A stretch of 64,000 nucleotides of DNA from CAYNNQ01 sp051748085 (GTDB taxonomy: Bacteria; Desulfobacterota; Desulfovibrionia; Desulfovibrionales; Desulfonatronovibrionaceae), in NCBI GenBank assembly GCA_051748085.1, contig JBNJHA010000006.1, forward strand, positions 1 to 64,000. Reading direction: 5' to 3'. The notes under the pieces are model-generated. The model was given only the letters and a program-made list of their open reading frames with translations. It ran no database searches and had not been told where the DNA came from. Made by a program: the position numbers and the translations under genes. The stretch's first letter is position 1, and each line of letters opens with the position of its first letter. Positions 1-8,376 of this stretch are shown one piece after another.

Positions 1-1
1 C

Positions 2-219
2 ACGGGTGATCCTGACATTTGGAATCTTACTTTGGATGTATTGCAATAATTGAATGGCAAGGCCGAACCAGACGGTTCACTTGACGTCGAGAACGTCTGT
101 GGCCCCTATGTCAGGGAAGATATTTCCTTCCGCCACCTCCGAAAGGAGGATATAAAGCTGAACCCGGTATTACTGATGCTGACTGCGACAATATCATAGA
201 ATTGATTCGCCATAGCTGA
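2..219 (+). pseudogene. possible decayed coding remnant
   Basis: One frame reads as plausible protein (ending DPDIWNLTLDVLQ), meets a TAA at 47-49, and continues in the same frame with protein-like sequence (GKAEPDGSLDVENVCGPYV). A one- or two-base shift near 160-170 then restores a tail ending DADCDNIIELIRHS before TGA at 217-219. An in-frame stop plus a frameshift suggests a broken gene whose 5' part lies outside the window. I do not recognise the family. It could equally be chance open frame. Confidence 0.25.
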
Positions 220-515
220 AGCGGCTTCGATAAAACGGCAAAGAGATTCTGTGTACATGACTAAGAGGAATTAAGAAATGTAATTCTCTCATAGCTAAAT
301 ACAATATATTAAGGCGAAGCAAAGGGGAAAAGTTCAAACTGTCCAGACTGACATAATGCACATCCTTTGGATGCCTTGAATTATTTATCCTCTCCCGTTT
401 TTTTGATAATGATTTGAAAATTTGTTTCCTTGAATTGGAAAACGCAAAATTCAGTTTGTTTTGTCGGCAGTAATTTTGTTTTTAACCTGGCCGATCAGGC
501 GGTGCGGCTAGACGA
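220..515. other. intergenic region, no gene seen
   Basis: About 300 bases between the possible remnant on the left and the 3' end of the minus-strand kinase gene. It is AT-leaning with short A and T runs. I see no convincing terminator, tRNA or open frame. Confidence 0.4.
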
Positions 516-1370
516 TTAGCCAAGCACTTTTGAGCAAGCCTCGTTAAGGTTGCCCGCTATTTCAAGGATTTGGGTTGCCGGGGTTGGTTCGGTTATTTCC
601 CCTGCCCAGCGGTTTATGAGAGCCGCATTTTTTGCGGCTTCGTCTATGGGCATTTTAGAATCGATAAGCACGGAAACCGTACCGGTTACCGTGTCTCCGG
701 TTCCGCCGATAGCCTCCATATTGGCACTGTTCGGATTGTTTATGCTGTGCAGAATCCCGTCACTGTTCGCCACAAGATCGGTGGCTCCCTTGATCAGCAT
801 ATGTTTAGCGCCATTGTCGTGTTTATAAGCCAAAGTGATCAAATCCTCGGCCTTTTGATCCTCGTGTAGTATAAATCCCCGAGTGTAAAACGGATGCGGG
901 GCCTGCTCGTCGGCAAGAAAGGCCAATTCGCCCATATCGGGAGTGAACAGATCATATTCTCCGGCCATGCCGCTCATTTTGGCCGCGTACATGAATCCGG
1001 CATCGGCAACAATATGCGGTCTTTTTTTCATTTTATCCACAGCTGCCAGAATCTTAAACTGCCAGTCCACATCCGGCTGCAGATAATGAAAAGCCAGGGT
1101 GTCATACTCGGTATCGGCCAGATTGTTTGTCAGCCATTCGTATAGCTTGCGGCTTCCGTAACCGAGGCCGATATCTCCGGCCAGGCAGGCTGCGGGGGCC
1201 GGCAGGCCAAGGCTTTCCGCCACGTGAACCGCGGCGGCTATCAGGGCCGGAGTACCTCTATTGATCGGGACCTTGCGGCCGTTTATAAGCATATATTCAT
1301 TTTTAAGCCGCACTTCCCCACAGGTCAGTGGAAATTCAGCATCCGGAATTGTACCGATTATTGCCAGCAT
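516..1370 (-). CDS. ribokinase-fold (PfkB/YjeF-like) kinase of a selenium-trait cluster
   Basis: A 284-residue soluble protein. Near residue 235 it carries the glycine-rich GGTGDTVTG motif, which in the ribokinase/NAD(P)HX-dehydratase superfamily holds the catalytic Asp and the anion hole. FTPDMGELAFL near residue 150 resembles the conserved phosphoacceptor-side loop. The substrate cannot be read from sequence; an ADP/ATP-dependent NAD(P)HX dehydratase-like or small-molecule kinase activity is the family-level expectation. It is the last gene of the yedE-yedF-DUF3343 run and overlaps the DUF3343 stop by 13 bases, so translation is probably coupled. An AGGAG lies about 11 bases before the ATG. 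The fold assignment is firm and the role is open; a part in selenium metabolism is inferred only from position. Confidence 0.75.
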   Translation of the reverse strand: MLAIIGTIPDAEFPLTCGEVRLKNEYMLINGRKVPINRGTPALIAAAVHVAESLGLPAPAACLAGDIGLGYGSRKLYEWLTNNLADTEYDTLAFHYLQPDVDWQFKILAAVDKMKKRPHIVADAGFMYAAKMSGMAGEYDLFTPDMGELAFLADEQAPHPFYTRGFILHEDQKAEDLITLAYKHDNGAKHMLIKGATDLVANSDGILHSINNPNSANMEAIGGTGDTVTGTVSVLIDSKMPIDEAAKNAALINRWAGEITEPTPATQILEIAGNLNEACSKVLG

Positions 1371-1921
1371 TGTCTTTTAAGCTCCTGATAGGCCATCTCC
1401 AAAGCGTATCCGCAGAGAGTGTGCCCCAACTCCAGAGGCGGTGGGGCAGCACAGAGTTTTTTGCCGCAAAGCTCGGCGGCAAGATAGGGGACATCAGGAC
1501 AACCGCCGCCAGAGATATTGACGATTGTTTGCGTCTTTTTACAAATGGTTATTTTCATGTTTGCGGCTCGGCACATGAGAAAGCCGCCAAAGTCTTTGGT
1601 CTGAAATATGTCAACCGGTTTAAGCAAGGGGCCGGTGACCGGAATTGTTTCCAAGGGGACAATGTCCCTGTCTTTTAATGTGCGCAGCAGGTTCATTTGT
1701 TCGATCAAAGGAAATTCGATTACCAGGTCGCATCCTTTCTGGATTTCCGGAGGCGGCCCCATGACCTTAATATGCCAGTTTAATTTTTTGAGGGTTGTTT
1801 CCGCGGAAATAACTTCACTTGTGTTTTCAAAAAGAAAAATTCCCCGATCCGCGGATTTTTTTTCTTTTTTGGAATTTTTAAAGTGGGATTTTATTCGAGT
1901 AAGAAAATTTTGCATATACAT
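1358..1921 (-). CDS. DUF3343 domain protein, selenium-associated
   Basis: A 187-residue protein. A basic N-terminus of about 25 residues precedes a DUF3343-type domain (FLFENTSEVISAETTLKK, then VMGPPPEIQKGCDLVIEF, about residues 28-75). The C-terminal half holds the Gly/Cys motif ISGGGCPDVPYLAAELCGKK. DUF3343 proteins are small, of unknown function, and repeatedly found beside YedE/YedF in selenium-using bacteria. They are thought to help handle a selenium or sulfur carrier. The Cys in GGGCPDV and the nearby Cys residues could carry or reduce a chalcogen; that is inference. Two starts are possible (ATG at 1921 or 1915) and neither has a strong ribosome-binding site. It lies downstream of yedF across a hairpin and overlaps the kinase gene. 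Confidence 0.7.
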   Translation of the reverse strand: MYMQNFLTRIKSHFKNSKKEKKSADRGIFLFENTSEVISAETTLKKLNWHIKVMGPPPEIQKGCDLVIEFPLIEQMNLLRTLKDRDIVPLETIPVTGPLLKPVDIFQTKDFGGFLMCRAANMKITICKKTQTIVNISGGGCPDVPYLAAELCGKKLCAAPPPLELGHTLCGYALEMAYQELKRQCWQ

Positions 1922-1955
1922 TTTATATCATCTATGAAGCGAAATGGTTTTTTGC

Positions 1956-1990
1956 GGGGTCGAAACACGGCAATGGCTGGTTCCGACCCC
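1956..1990. other. stem-loop between yedF and DUF3343 gene
   Basis: GGGGTCGAAAC at 1956-1966 pairs with GTTCCGACCCC at 1980-1990 with one mismatch and a 13-base loop. A T-run follows on the plus strand (ATTTTTTAA), while minus-strand transcription from yedF meets the stem and then GCAAAAAA. It may be a partial terminator, an mRNA stabiliser at the 3' end of yedF, or a fossil element. Confidence 0.5.
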
Positions 1991-2005
1991 ATTTTTTAAT
2001 TGTGG

Positions 2006-2224
2006 TTATCCTTTAACTAATATTAAACGATATTCCTCACCCTCATTTTGAATTTCTTTTACCTGCCAGCCTTTTCCCTGAGCGGCCCGGGATACATTCT
2101 CCCGGGATGCTTCGGTGTCAACCAAAACTTCAATTTCCGATTCCGATGTGCTGGATAGAGTCTGCATTGTATCCAAAACAGGCTGCGGGCATGATAATCC
2201 CCTCGCATCAATAGTTTCTGCCAT
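2006..2224 (-). CDS. yedF: YedF-like TusA-family sulfur/selenium carrier
   Basis: A 72-residue TusA/SirA-fold protein with the hallmark LSCPQPVL motif (CPxP, Cys near residue 12) close to the N-terminus. The family forms a persulfide (or, proposed for YedF, perselenide) on this Cys and hands it to partners. Many selenium-linked YedF proteins carry a second C-terminal domain of roughly 100 residues; here only the TusA domain is present. A strong GTAAGGAGGT ribosome-binding site lies 7 bases before the ATG. It sits 33 bases after yedE and upstream of the DUF3343 gene, so the four genes probably form one transcription unit. Confidence 0.85.
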   Translation of the reverse strand: MAETIDARGLSCPQPVLDTMQTLSSTSESEIEVLVDTEASRENVSRAAQGKGWQVKEIQNEGEEYRLILVKG

Positions 2225-2257
2225 TTTTTATGACCTCCTTACAAAGAATAAGTGTGT

Positions 2258-3343
2258 TTATTTGGCTTTTGTGCGCATGGTAAAACCAATGGCCAGGCAA
2301 ACCGCCAATCCGATGAACACGGCGGCAATGCCGTGCGGACCGACGCCGTTAGGCGAACTGGCCAGTCCGAAATTGTGCGAGAACGCAGCCCCGACAATCA
2401 TGCCCAGGACAAAGACAGCCGCGTCGCCATCGCCTTCTCCGGCCATAAATAATTGCCTGCCCGGGCATCCGCCTGCCAGGGCAAAGGCCAGCCCGGCCAG
2501 GACCATGCCCGCAAAATTCCAGAGTGCCTGAGTATGGGCCACGGGCTGTCCTTCAAATCCGACATTGAATTGTCCGAAGGCAAGATTGGTCAAAAAGGCA
2601 AAAAGCAGAAGCGCGATAACTCCGCCTAAAAGGTGAGTCTGTTTAAAAAGGATTAAATCGCGAAAGGCGCCCATGGTGCAGAAACGGCTGCGCTGGGCTA
2701 TGATTCCAACCACAAGCCCTATGATAAGAGAGATGAAAACCGCGGCGTGCATTGCTCCCGGTCCTTTCAGGCTATAGAAAAGCACTCCGCTTTTGGGTTC
2801 GCCTGGAATTTGCGGATAGATGAGCATGAGTATGAAAAAGAAAAGCATTATGCCGGGCATGATAAGCCCGACTGATGGGCAGGTCTTCTTGCTGGCCCCC
2901 AGATTATAGCCTTTTTTTAGAAACATGGTCCCGATCCAGACACCGGCTATGAGGCCGAGAATGCCAAAAATGGCGTTTAAATCCCCGCCGGCGAGCCGAA
3001 GAATCGCCCGCCAGGGGCAGCCTAGAAAGACCAGAGCGCCGATCATGGCGAATGCTCCGAGCACGAATCTGGTTATCGGAGAAGATCCGGTGCGGGGCCT
3101 GAAATCGCGGGCGGCAAGTGCTGCTCCCAGGGAGCCGAGGACAAAGCCGACAATTTCCGGCCGCATATATTGAACTACACCCGCACGGTGCATGCCAACG
3201 GCCCCGGTAATGTCCCGCTCGAAGCAGGCTACGCAGATGCCCATGTTACCCGGGTTGCCCAATTTTTGTAAGAGAGCGGCCAGGATGCCGATAATCGCTC
3301 CGACAGCGATTACCCCCCAGCGGGTGGCAAAGAAATTTTTCAT
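2258..3343 (-). CDS. yedE: YedE/YeeE-family membrane transporter, selenium metabolism type
   Basis: A 361-residue polytopic membrane protein with about nine to ten hydrophobic spans. It shows the conserved Cys-containing signatures of the YeeE/YedE family: CVACFERD near residue 37, FLGCPWRA near 107, RSRFCTMGAFRD near 220 and GGCPGRQLF near 295. YeeE-type proteins import thiosulfate by relaying it along such cysteines. The YedE/FdhT subgroup next to YedF is tied to selenium use and is thought to import a selenium compound. It is the first gene of the cluster; a GGAGGGG ribosome-binding site supports the start. The substrate is inferred from the neighbours. Confidence 0.85.
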   Translation of the reverse strand: MKNFFATRWGVIAVGAIIGILAALLQKLGNPGNMGICVACFERDITGAVGMHRAGVVQYMRPEIVGFVLGSLGAALAARDFRPRTGSSPITRFVLGAFAMIGALVFLGCPWRAILRLAGGDLNAIFGILGLIAGVWIGTMFLKKGYNLGASKKTCPSVGLIMPGIMLFFFILMLIYPQIPGEPKSGVLFYSLKGPGAMHAAVFISLIIGLVVGIIAQRSRFCTMGAFRDLILFKQTHLLGGVIALLLFAFLTNLAFGQFNVGFEGQPVAHTQALWNFAGMVLAGLAFALAGGCPGRQLFMAGEGDGDAAVFVLGMIVGAAFSHNFGLASSPNGVGPHGIAAVFIGLAVCLAIGFTMRTKAK

Positions 3344-3755
3344 TTTCCCCTCCAGTGTTGATTTTTTTAATAGTAAAAATATATAAACGGTTACTTTTTT
3401 ATTTCGATTCTATATTTTTTATTTAAAACCATGACTTGGGAGGATTTGCCAATAGTATTTTTCTATACAAAAGGCTTAAATGGATAGAAGATATCTATAG
3501 GGCAAGTTATACGAGGTGGATATTTTTTGAATATAAAGCAGCAAATAGTGGCGAGTAAGCATTCAGATGATTTTTCAATGCTTACTCCCAGGAATTGGGT
3601 CCTGCAACGAAAGGTAAGTATTTTTGAGCGTTATCGACCTGATTTTTTGGATGCGAACTTTATTTTATGAGCATTAGGCAGGGATCACTCGAATAAAATC
3701 TACACATTATGTCAGGGTTCCAGAAGTTTGAAATGAATAACTGTGGCGCTTGAGA
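3344..3755. promoter_or_regulatory. upstream region of yedE with a perfect inverted repeat
   Basis: This 412-base gap holds the presumed promoter of the minus-strand yedE operon. It contains a perfect 11-base inverted repeat, GAGTAAGCATT at 3553-3563 and AATGCTTACTC at 3577-3587, separated by 13 bases. No T-tract follows, so an operator or mRNA structure is more likely than a terminator. No open frame with a start signal is visible. Confidence 0.45.
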
Positions 3756-4703
3756 TTAATTCAGGATGATTTTTATCAGTTCCGTGCTGAAGGTAACGGT
3801 TTTTGGATATTCAGGAAGCATATTCATGAATTCAAGATGGGCTATCATCCGTGCGGCAAAAAGCAGCCACAAAAATACCTGGGACAAGGCGATCATGCCC
3901 TTGAAACGCAGGGGATGCAGGGTTTTTTGTAAAGTAATAGAGCAGAGCAGGATGAATGCGGCGGATATTAAAGTTGCCGTACCGGGCACGACTATGGGCT
4001 GGAAATTAAAATCGGGCCAAATAATGATGGTGGTCCAAATGCAGGGCACAAAGCCCAGGATTAAACCATAAAGAGACCATTTGGCGCATAGTTTGAGGGC
4101 ATATTTATAATAATCGCGTCCGAAATCATCGATGTTTCTGCGCAGTAAAAGATAAACAAAGCCAATATTGGCTGCGGCCAGAATAGAAAAAAACATCCAT
4201 TGCAGGATGAGCGGGTAGATCAGGGACCCGGGTTCGGGAAGATCGGCAATTTCGGAAATCGGAATCCGGCCGGTTATCGATCCCAGGAAGATGAACATGA
4301 ACAGCCCCAAAAGCCCCATGCCCATAGCCCCCAAACAGGCATGCGCCGGCTTGTTCTGTTTTAATTTTTTCCATGTGCCCCAATAAACAAGAAGCAGGAT
4401 GCTTCCCGTGAACAGGCCGGGAGCTATGCGGAACAAAAGAAAATGCAGCTCGTTGAAAGAACGGGTAAGCCCTTCGGTTTTCCAGGCAACAATGGCCAGA
4501 ATGCAAACGGCCATGAAAATTGTCAGTCCTAGAAAAGACCCCATCCGGGCCATCTGCTGTGCGAATTTATCGGCCAGTCGATTGCCGGTCTGCGCGATAA
4601 ATTCACTGCCTAACGCGATAACGGCCGCGCCAAAGGGGATCAGGACAAAAACAAGAACGAGCGGGGCCAAAAGTCCAATTTCCAAGGGGTAGTTGAAATC
4701 CAT
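3756..4703 (-). CDS. multi-spanning membrane protein of unknown function
   Basis: A 315-residue protein that is almost entirely hydrophobic, with roughly eight or nine transmembrane segments (first about residues 10-35). Charged loops include GSEFIAQTGNRLADKF and RRNIDDFGRDYYKY. The general layout, with scattered His and Arg near membrane edges, recalls bd-oxidase subunit or heme-membrane proteins, but no ligand motif can be assigned. ACGGAG lies 8 bases before the ATG. It stands alone on the minus strand, divergent from the CpoB-like gene across a 277-base region that must hold both promoters. Confidence 0.6.
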   Translation of the reverse strand: MDFNYPLEIGLLAPLVLVFVLIPFGAAVIALGSEFIAQTGNRLADKFAQQMARMGSFLGLTIFMAVCILAIVAWKTEGLTRSFNELHFLLFRIAPGLFTGSILLLVYWGTWKKLKQNKPAHACLGAMGMGLLGLFMFIFLGSITGRIPISEIADLPEPGSLIYPLILQWMFFSILAAANIGFVYLLLRRNIDDFGRDYYKYALKLCAKWSLYGLILGFVPCIWTTIIIWPDFNFQPIVVPGTATLISAAFILLCSITLQKTLHPLRFKGMIALSQVFLWLLFAARMIAHLEFMNMLPEYPKTVTFSTELIKIILN

Positions 4704-4980
4704 GCATGAACTCCGTATTTTTGTCGGCTATAAAGCGGTTAACCTCTTGTCTCAACCGGGCTTTTTTCTGCCTTATATTTTTGCGTTAAGCAAGTTTATC
4801 CAGCCAATAAAATCCGTATTTTTGATGTCGGGCATGGATTTTTGGTGTTTGATTAAAAAAATGCCTGGGAACTGATTCAAGACTGTTTAATTCCGTTTAT
4901 ATCTGCTTGATAATTTTCGGGCCATAACCTAGCATGGCGCAAATTTAGTGTTTACCGTAAAAATAGTGGAGTTTTTGATC

Positions 4981-5754
4981 ATGCCTACTATACTTAAAAT
5001 AACGGCCCCCGTATTTTTTCTTTTTGTCTGTGCCTGTTCCGGACATATGCCGGAAAGTGACGCCTGGAGGCTTATGCAGGTCGAAAAGGGACTGCATGTG
5101 CTGCAGCAAAAACAAAAAACGCAGGCAAAGAAACTTGAAGTTTTGGAGCGGGATTTGGCCGCTTTGGATAAGGATAGTCCGGAAGAGTTAATGGAAAAAG
5201 AATTATATGAGGATCAGGATGGTTTTGTTAAAGGTCCGCGTCCAAACCAGGAACCGGCGCAAATATTCTATGATCCGCCCGCTGATGCTGAGAAAAAAGC
5301 GGGACCTGCGGAAAAAGAGCAGGATCAGTTTCAGGAAAAAAGGCCTCCCAGGGCGGCCGTGACCAAGCCGGACACTGAAAAAAATGAATCTCCCCCGAAA
5401 GAGAATTTTGAACAGGCGTATAAGAAAGCCCTTGAAATGTTGTGGGATGACAAACCCGGTCCGGCCCGGGAAAAATTTCTGCGGTTACAAAAAATAGAGC
5501 CGGACAACGAATTGCAGCCGAATGTCCAGTATTGGATAGGAGAAACTTATTATGATCAGCAGCGGTTTGCTCAGGCTATTTTGAATTTTAAGCAGGTGGT
5601 GCAGAATTATCCCCGAAGCGCGAAGGCCCCGGACGCTCTGCTGAAGGTGTCCTTATGCTATGAAAAACTTGGAGATGAACAGAATTCGAATTTTTATAAA
5701 AGGATACTCCGAGAGGATTATCCGGATTCAGAAGCGGTTTCCAAACTTAAATAA
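4981..5754 (+). CDS. CpoB/YbgF-like TPR lipoprotein
   Basis: A 257-residue envelope protein. A short hydrophobic signal ends in FVCACSG, so it is probably a lipoprotein. A charged, coiled-coil-prone segment follows (residues 30-75, LQQKQKTQAKKLEVLERDL), then a Pro/Lys-rich linker. The C-terminal tetratricopeptide region (about 150-257, NVQYWIGETYYDQQRFAQAI) is typical of CpoB/YbgF, a periplasmic coordinator of Tol-Pal and peptidoglycan synthesis. The frame is open from a GTG at 4948, but the ATG at 4981 has a GTGGAG ribosome-binding site and puts the signal peptide at the N-terminus. dprA follows after 31 bases. A second, longer relative lies at 13478-14395. Confidence 0.75.
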   Translation: MPTILKITAPVFFLFVCACSGHMPESDAWRLMQVEKGLHVLQQKQKTQAKKLEVLERDLAALDKDSPEELMEKELYEDQDGFVKGPRPNQEPAQIFYDPPADAEKKAGPAEKEQDQFQEKRPPRAAVTKPDTEKNESPPKENFEQAYKKALEMLWDDKPGPAREKFLRLQKIEPDNELQPNVQYWIGETYYDQQRFAQAILNFKQVVQNYPRSAKAPDALLKVSLCYEKLGDEQNSNFYKRILREDYPDSEAVSKLK

Positions 5755-5785
5755 ACCCAACAAAAGAATTAGTTTATAAAAGCCC

Positions 5786-6931
5786 ATGCCCCAGGAGAAA
5801 AATTTTAAATGTTATCCGCGCGAACAGGAAATATTGTCCGGGCTGATACTTTATTATTGCCGTTATGTAGGGCCAAGGACCTGGAAGGCGCTTATGCGCA
5901 GATACGGAAGCCCCGCAGGAGCTATGGAAGCGGGTGGGAGGCAGTGGGTTGCCGAATCGCTGGCTACCGAGCGGCAGATAAAATCTCTGCGTGGTGAACA
6001 GGCCTATCGCGCGGCGGAACAGGACGCCGAGCTGATTGCGAAAAAAGGATACAATCTCCTGATCTGGACCGATCCGGGATATCCGGATCTTTTGCGCAAT
6101 ATACCAACGCCGCCTTTGTTTTTGTATTTTAAGGGCAATTCGGATCTTTTGAACAAAACAAGACTGGCTGTTGTGGGGTCCCGAAAATGTTCCGGATATG
6201 GCCTTGATATGGCCAGAAACATTTGTTCCGGTTTATCGGAAAACGGCGTGTCCATTGTTTCCGGTTTTGCCGCCGGTATTGATCGTGAAGCGCATTATGC
6301 CGGTTTATCCGGCGCGGGCAGTTCCGTGGCGGTGCTCGGAACCGGAATAGATCTGGTTTATCCGGCCGCTAATCGGGATTTATGGATAAAAATGGTTGAA
6401 AAGGGGCTTATTTTATCCGAATTCCCTCCCGGAACCGAACCCGAAGCTCGAAATTTTCCCCATCGAAACAGAATAATATCCGGTCTTTCAAATGGAGTGC
6501 TTGTCGTTCAGGGAACGCTTAAAAGCGGCAGCTTGATTACAGCTTCCCTGGCTCTGGATCAGGGCCGGGAAGTTTTCGCCGTTCCCGGAGCGGTAAATAT
6601 GCCCGGTTATGAAGGATGCAACCAGCTTATCCGGGATGGTGCCTATCTGGTTCGTTCTTTTGAGGACGTGCTTGAAGTTATGGGCTGTTCCCTGCATGAT
6701 CCGGGAGTCAGCCCGGAAAACGAGACGGGTCTTTTTGTGCCGGAAACTGAATTGGATGAACAGGAATCAATTATCGCGCATATTCTCGCTCGGGAAAAGG
6801 ACGTGCATATTGATGATCTTACCCGGGAAACTGGAATGGACAGTTCTCTGGTTTCCCGCATTTTGACCGGGCTGGAGATAAAAGGGGTTGTCCGCAGGGC
6901 TCCTGGTATGTATTATAACTTGGCGGTATGA
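5786..6931 (+). CDS. dprA: DNA-processing protein DprA (Smf)
   Basis: A 381-residue protein. DprA binds incoming single-stranded DNA and loads RecA during natural transformation; it is also present in many bacteria not known to be transformable. Residues about 1-80 form a helix-hairpin-helix-like region, followed by the Rossmann-like DprA core: VVGSRKCSGYGLDMARN, VSGFAAGIDREAHYAGL and GTGIDLVYPAANRDLW. The C-terminus (about 320-381, ARGE-like LTRETGMDSSLVSRIL) is the winged-helix DML1-like domain. Length and motif order are normal. It lies between the CpoB-like gene and the HDOD pair, a common order in Desulfovibrionales. Confidence 0.93.
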   Translation: MPQEKNFKCYPREQEILSGLILYYCRYVGPRTWKALMRRYGSPAGAMEAGGRQWVAESLATERQIKSLRGEQAYRAAEQDAELIAKKGYNLLIWTDPGYPDLLRNIPTPPLFLYFKGNSDLLNKTRLAVVGSRKCSGYGLDMARNICSGLSENGVSIVSGFAAGIDREAHYAGLSGAGSSVAVLGTGIDLVYPAANRDLWIKMVEKGLILSEFPPGTEPEARNFPHRNRIISGLSNGVLVVQGTLKSGSLITASLALDQGREVFAVPGAVNMPGYEGCNQLIRDGAYLVRSFEDVLEVMGCSLHDPGVSPENETGLFVPETELDEQESIIAHILAREKDVHIDDLTRETGMDSSLVSRILTGLEIKGVVRRAPGMYYNLAV

Positions 6932-7020
6932 AAGAAAGTGCTGTCTCGCCCTTTTTAGCATGCCCCTCAGAAAGGCCGAGAAACAAATTACAGTCAATTA
7001 AGTTCTAAGGACGGATTTAT

Positions 7021-7386
7021 ATGCAAAAAATACCAATTGGTCTAGCTCAGGACGGCATGGTTCTGGAAAAGCCGGTTATGCGGGATAACGGTATGGTCCT
7101 TGTTGGCGAAGGAACCGGACTGACATCGGCTTTAATCGAGCGGTTGGAGAACATGGGCATTTCTAAAATCGTGGTCAAGGGCGAACCACTGGATATGGAC
7201 GAAGCCGGCGGCGGGAATACGTCTTTTACTAAACGCATAGAACGTCTGGATCATTTATTCCGGCATTACGCGGATGATGAATGGATGCTTAAGGTAAAAG
7301 AATTTGTCCGTGCTTATTATCTGGAAAAGGCGGCGGTGGAATCCGTTTCCTCCACGGAAACCGGCGAAGAACAGGAAGGGGAGTAG
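7021..7386 (+). CDS. small conserved partner of the HDOD protein
   Basis: A 121-residue acidic protein. The N-terminal 60 residues (IPIGLAQDGMVLEKPVMRDN, LVGEGTGLTSALIERLENMG) resemble the short beta-rich module found at the start of many HD-GYP proteins (DUF3391-like). The rest is helical and ends in an acidic tail. No enzyme motif is visible. The stop lies 8 bases before the HDOD start, so the pair is almost certainly co-translated and may act together as a split HD-GYP-like regulator; that is inference. Confidence 0.65.
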   Translation: MQKIPIGLAQDGMVLEKPVMRDNGMVLVGEGTGLTSALIERLENMGISKIVVKGEPLDMDEAGGGNTSFTKRIERLDHLFRHYADDEWMLKVKEFVRAYYLEKAAVESVSSTETGEEQEGE

Positions 7387-7393
7387 GCCGAAT

Positions 7394-8233
7394 ATGGAAG
7401 ATCTGCGCGTTGAAACAAAAGGACAGATTCTGGCGGTCAAGGATTTGCCCACTTTACCGACGGTTCTTGATGAAGTGACCAAACTGGTTCAGGATCCCAA
7501 CTCTTCCACGGAGCAGGTAGCCGCGGTTATTTCCAGAGATCAGGTCTTGTCGGCAAAAGTGCTCAAAATGGTCAATTCTCCTATTTACGGCTTTCCGCGT
7601 CGCATAGGCACAATACAGCATGCATTGGTACTGTTGGGTTTTAATGTTATTCGCGGGCTGATTATAAGTACTTCGGTATTTGATGTCATGGCCAAAAGCA
7701 TGTTTGGCTTGTGGGAACACAGCCTGGGATGTGCTCTGGGGTGCTCCAGCGTTGCCAAAATGGCCGGCTTTAAGGACCCGGAGGAGTATTCGGTGGCGGG
7801 ACTGCTTCACGACTTGGGTAAAGTGGTTGCCGCGGTACAATTGCCGGAAATGAAAAAAGAAATTGAAGATATGGTCCAGGAAAAAGACATGTTGTATATA
7901 GATGCCGAGAACGAAGTCCTGGGTTTCGGGCATGACCGCATAAATGCCTGGCTGGCCGATTATTGGAATTTGCCTAAAAAAATCCGCGAGGGGCTGGCTT
8001 GGCACCATCGTCCGAAATCAGCTCAATTGTATCCGGAAATGGCCTGCGTTGTACATGTAGGGGATTTTCTGGCCCGTCTTTTCGAAGTTGGCAATAGCGG
8101 GGATGACAATGTTAGTTATCTTAATCCTTATGCCCTGAAGACCCTTAATATTGAATTGAGCAGCCTGGAAACGGTTATGGACGAATTAGGTGAACAATTC
8201 ATGGAGCTTTCCAGTTTCAGTCCGGATGAGTGA
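7394..8233 (+). CDS. HDOD domain protein
   Basis: A 279-residue protein dominated by an HDOD domain (about 15-210), recognised by LKMVNSPIYGFPRRIGTIQHAL and the vestigial HD motif in VAGLLHDLGKVV. HDOD proteins are helical signalling proteins related to HD phosphohydrolases, linked to chemotaxis, stress and c-di-GMP output; many lack activity. Here HDLGK is kept and a further His pair (LAWHHRP) follows, so catalysis is not excluded. The frame is open from 7304, but the ATG at 7394 has a GGGGAG ribosome-binding site. The GGDEF gene follows after about 140 bases. Confidence 0.85.
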   Translation: MEDLRVETKGQILAVKDLPTLPTVLDEVTKLVQDPNSSTEQVAAVISRDQVLSAKVLKMVNSPIYGFPRRIGTIQHALVLLGFNVIRGLIISTSVFDVMAKSMFGLWEHSLGCALGCSSVAKMAGFKDPEEYSVAGLLHDLGKVVAAVQLPEMKKEIEDMVQEKDMLYIDAENEVLGFGHDRINAWLADYWNLPKKIREGLAWHHRPKSAQLYPEMACVVHVGDFLARLFEVGNSGDDNVSYLNPYALKTLNIELSSLETVMDELGEQFMELSSFSPDE

Positions 8234-8376
8234 GACCCGATTTTCAGTCAACATGCCCTTTTGTCCGGAAATGAGCAGGGGAAAAAGGGAAGAGTTTTTG
8301 TATTCATCGAATAATTTTCTGTATACTGAAATTTACGCGCTTTTTCAAATTATCGGTTTTAAAACAGTGAGCAATT

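Noticed and set aside
2258..3343. In-frame TGA selenocysteine codons in the selenium cluster
   Set aside because: All four genes read as full-length frames with Cys codons and ordinary stops; no SECIS-like context was recognised.
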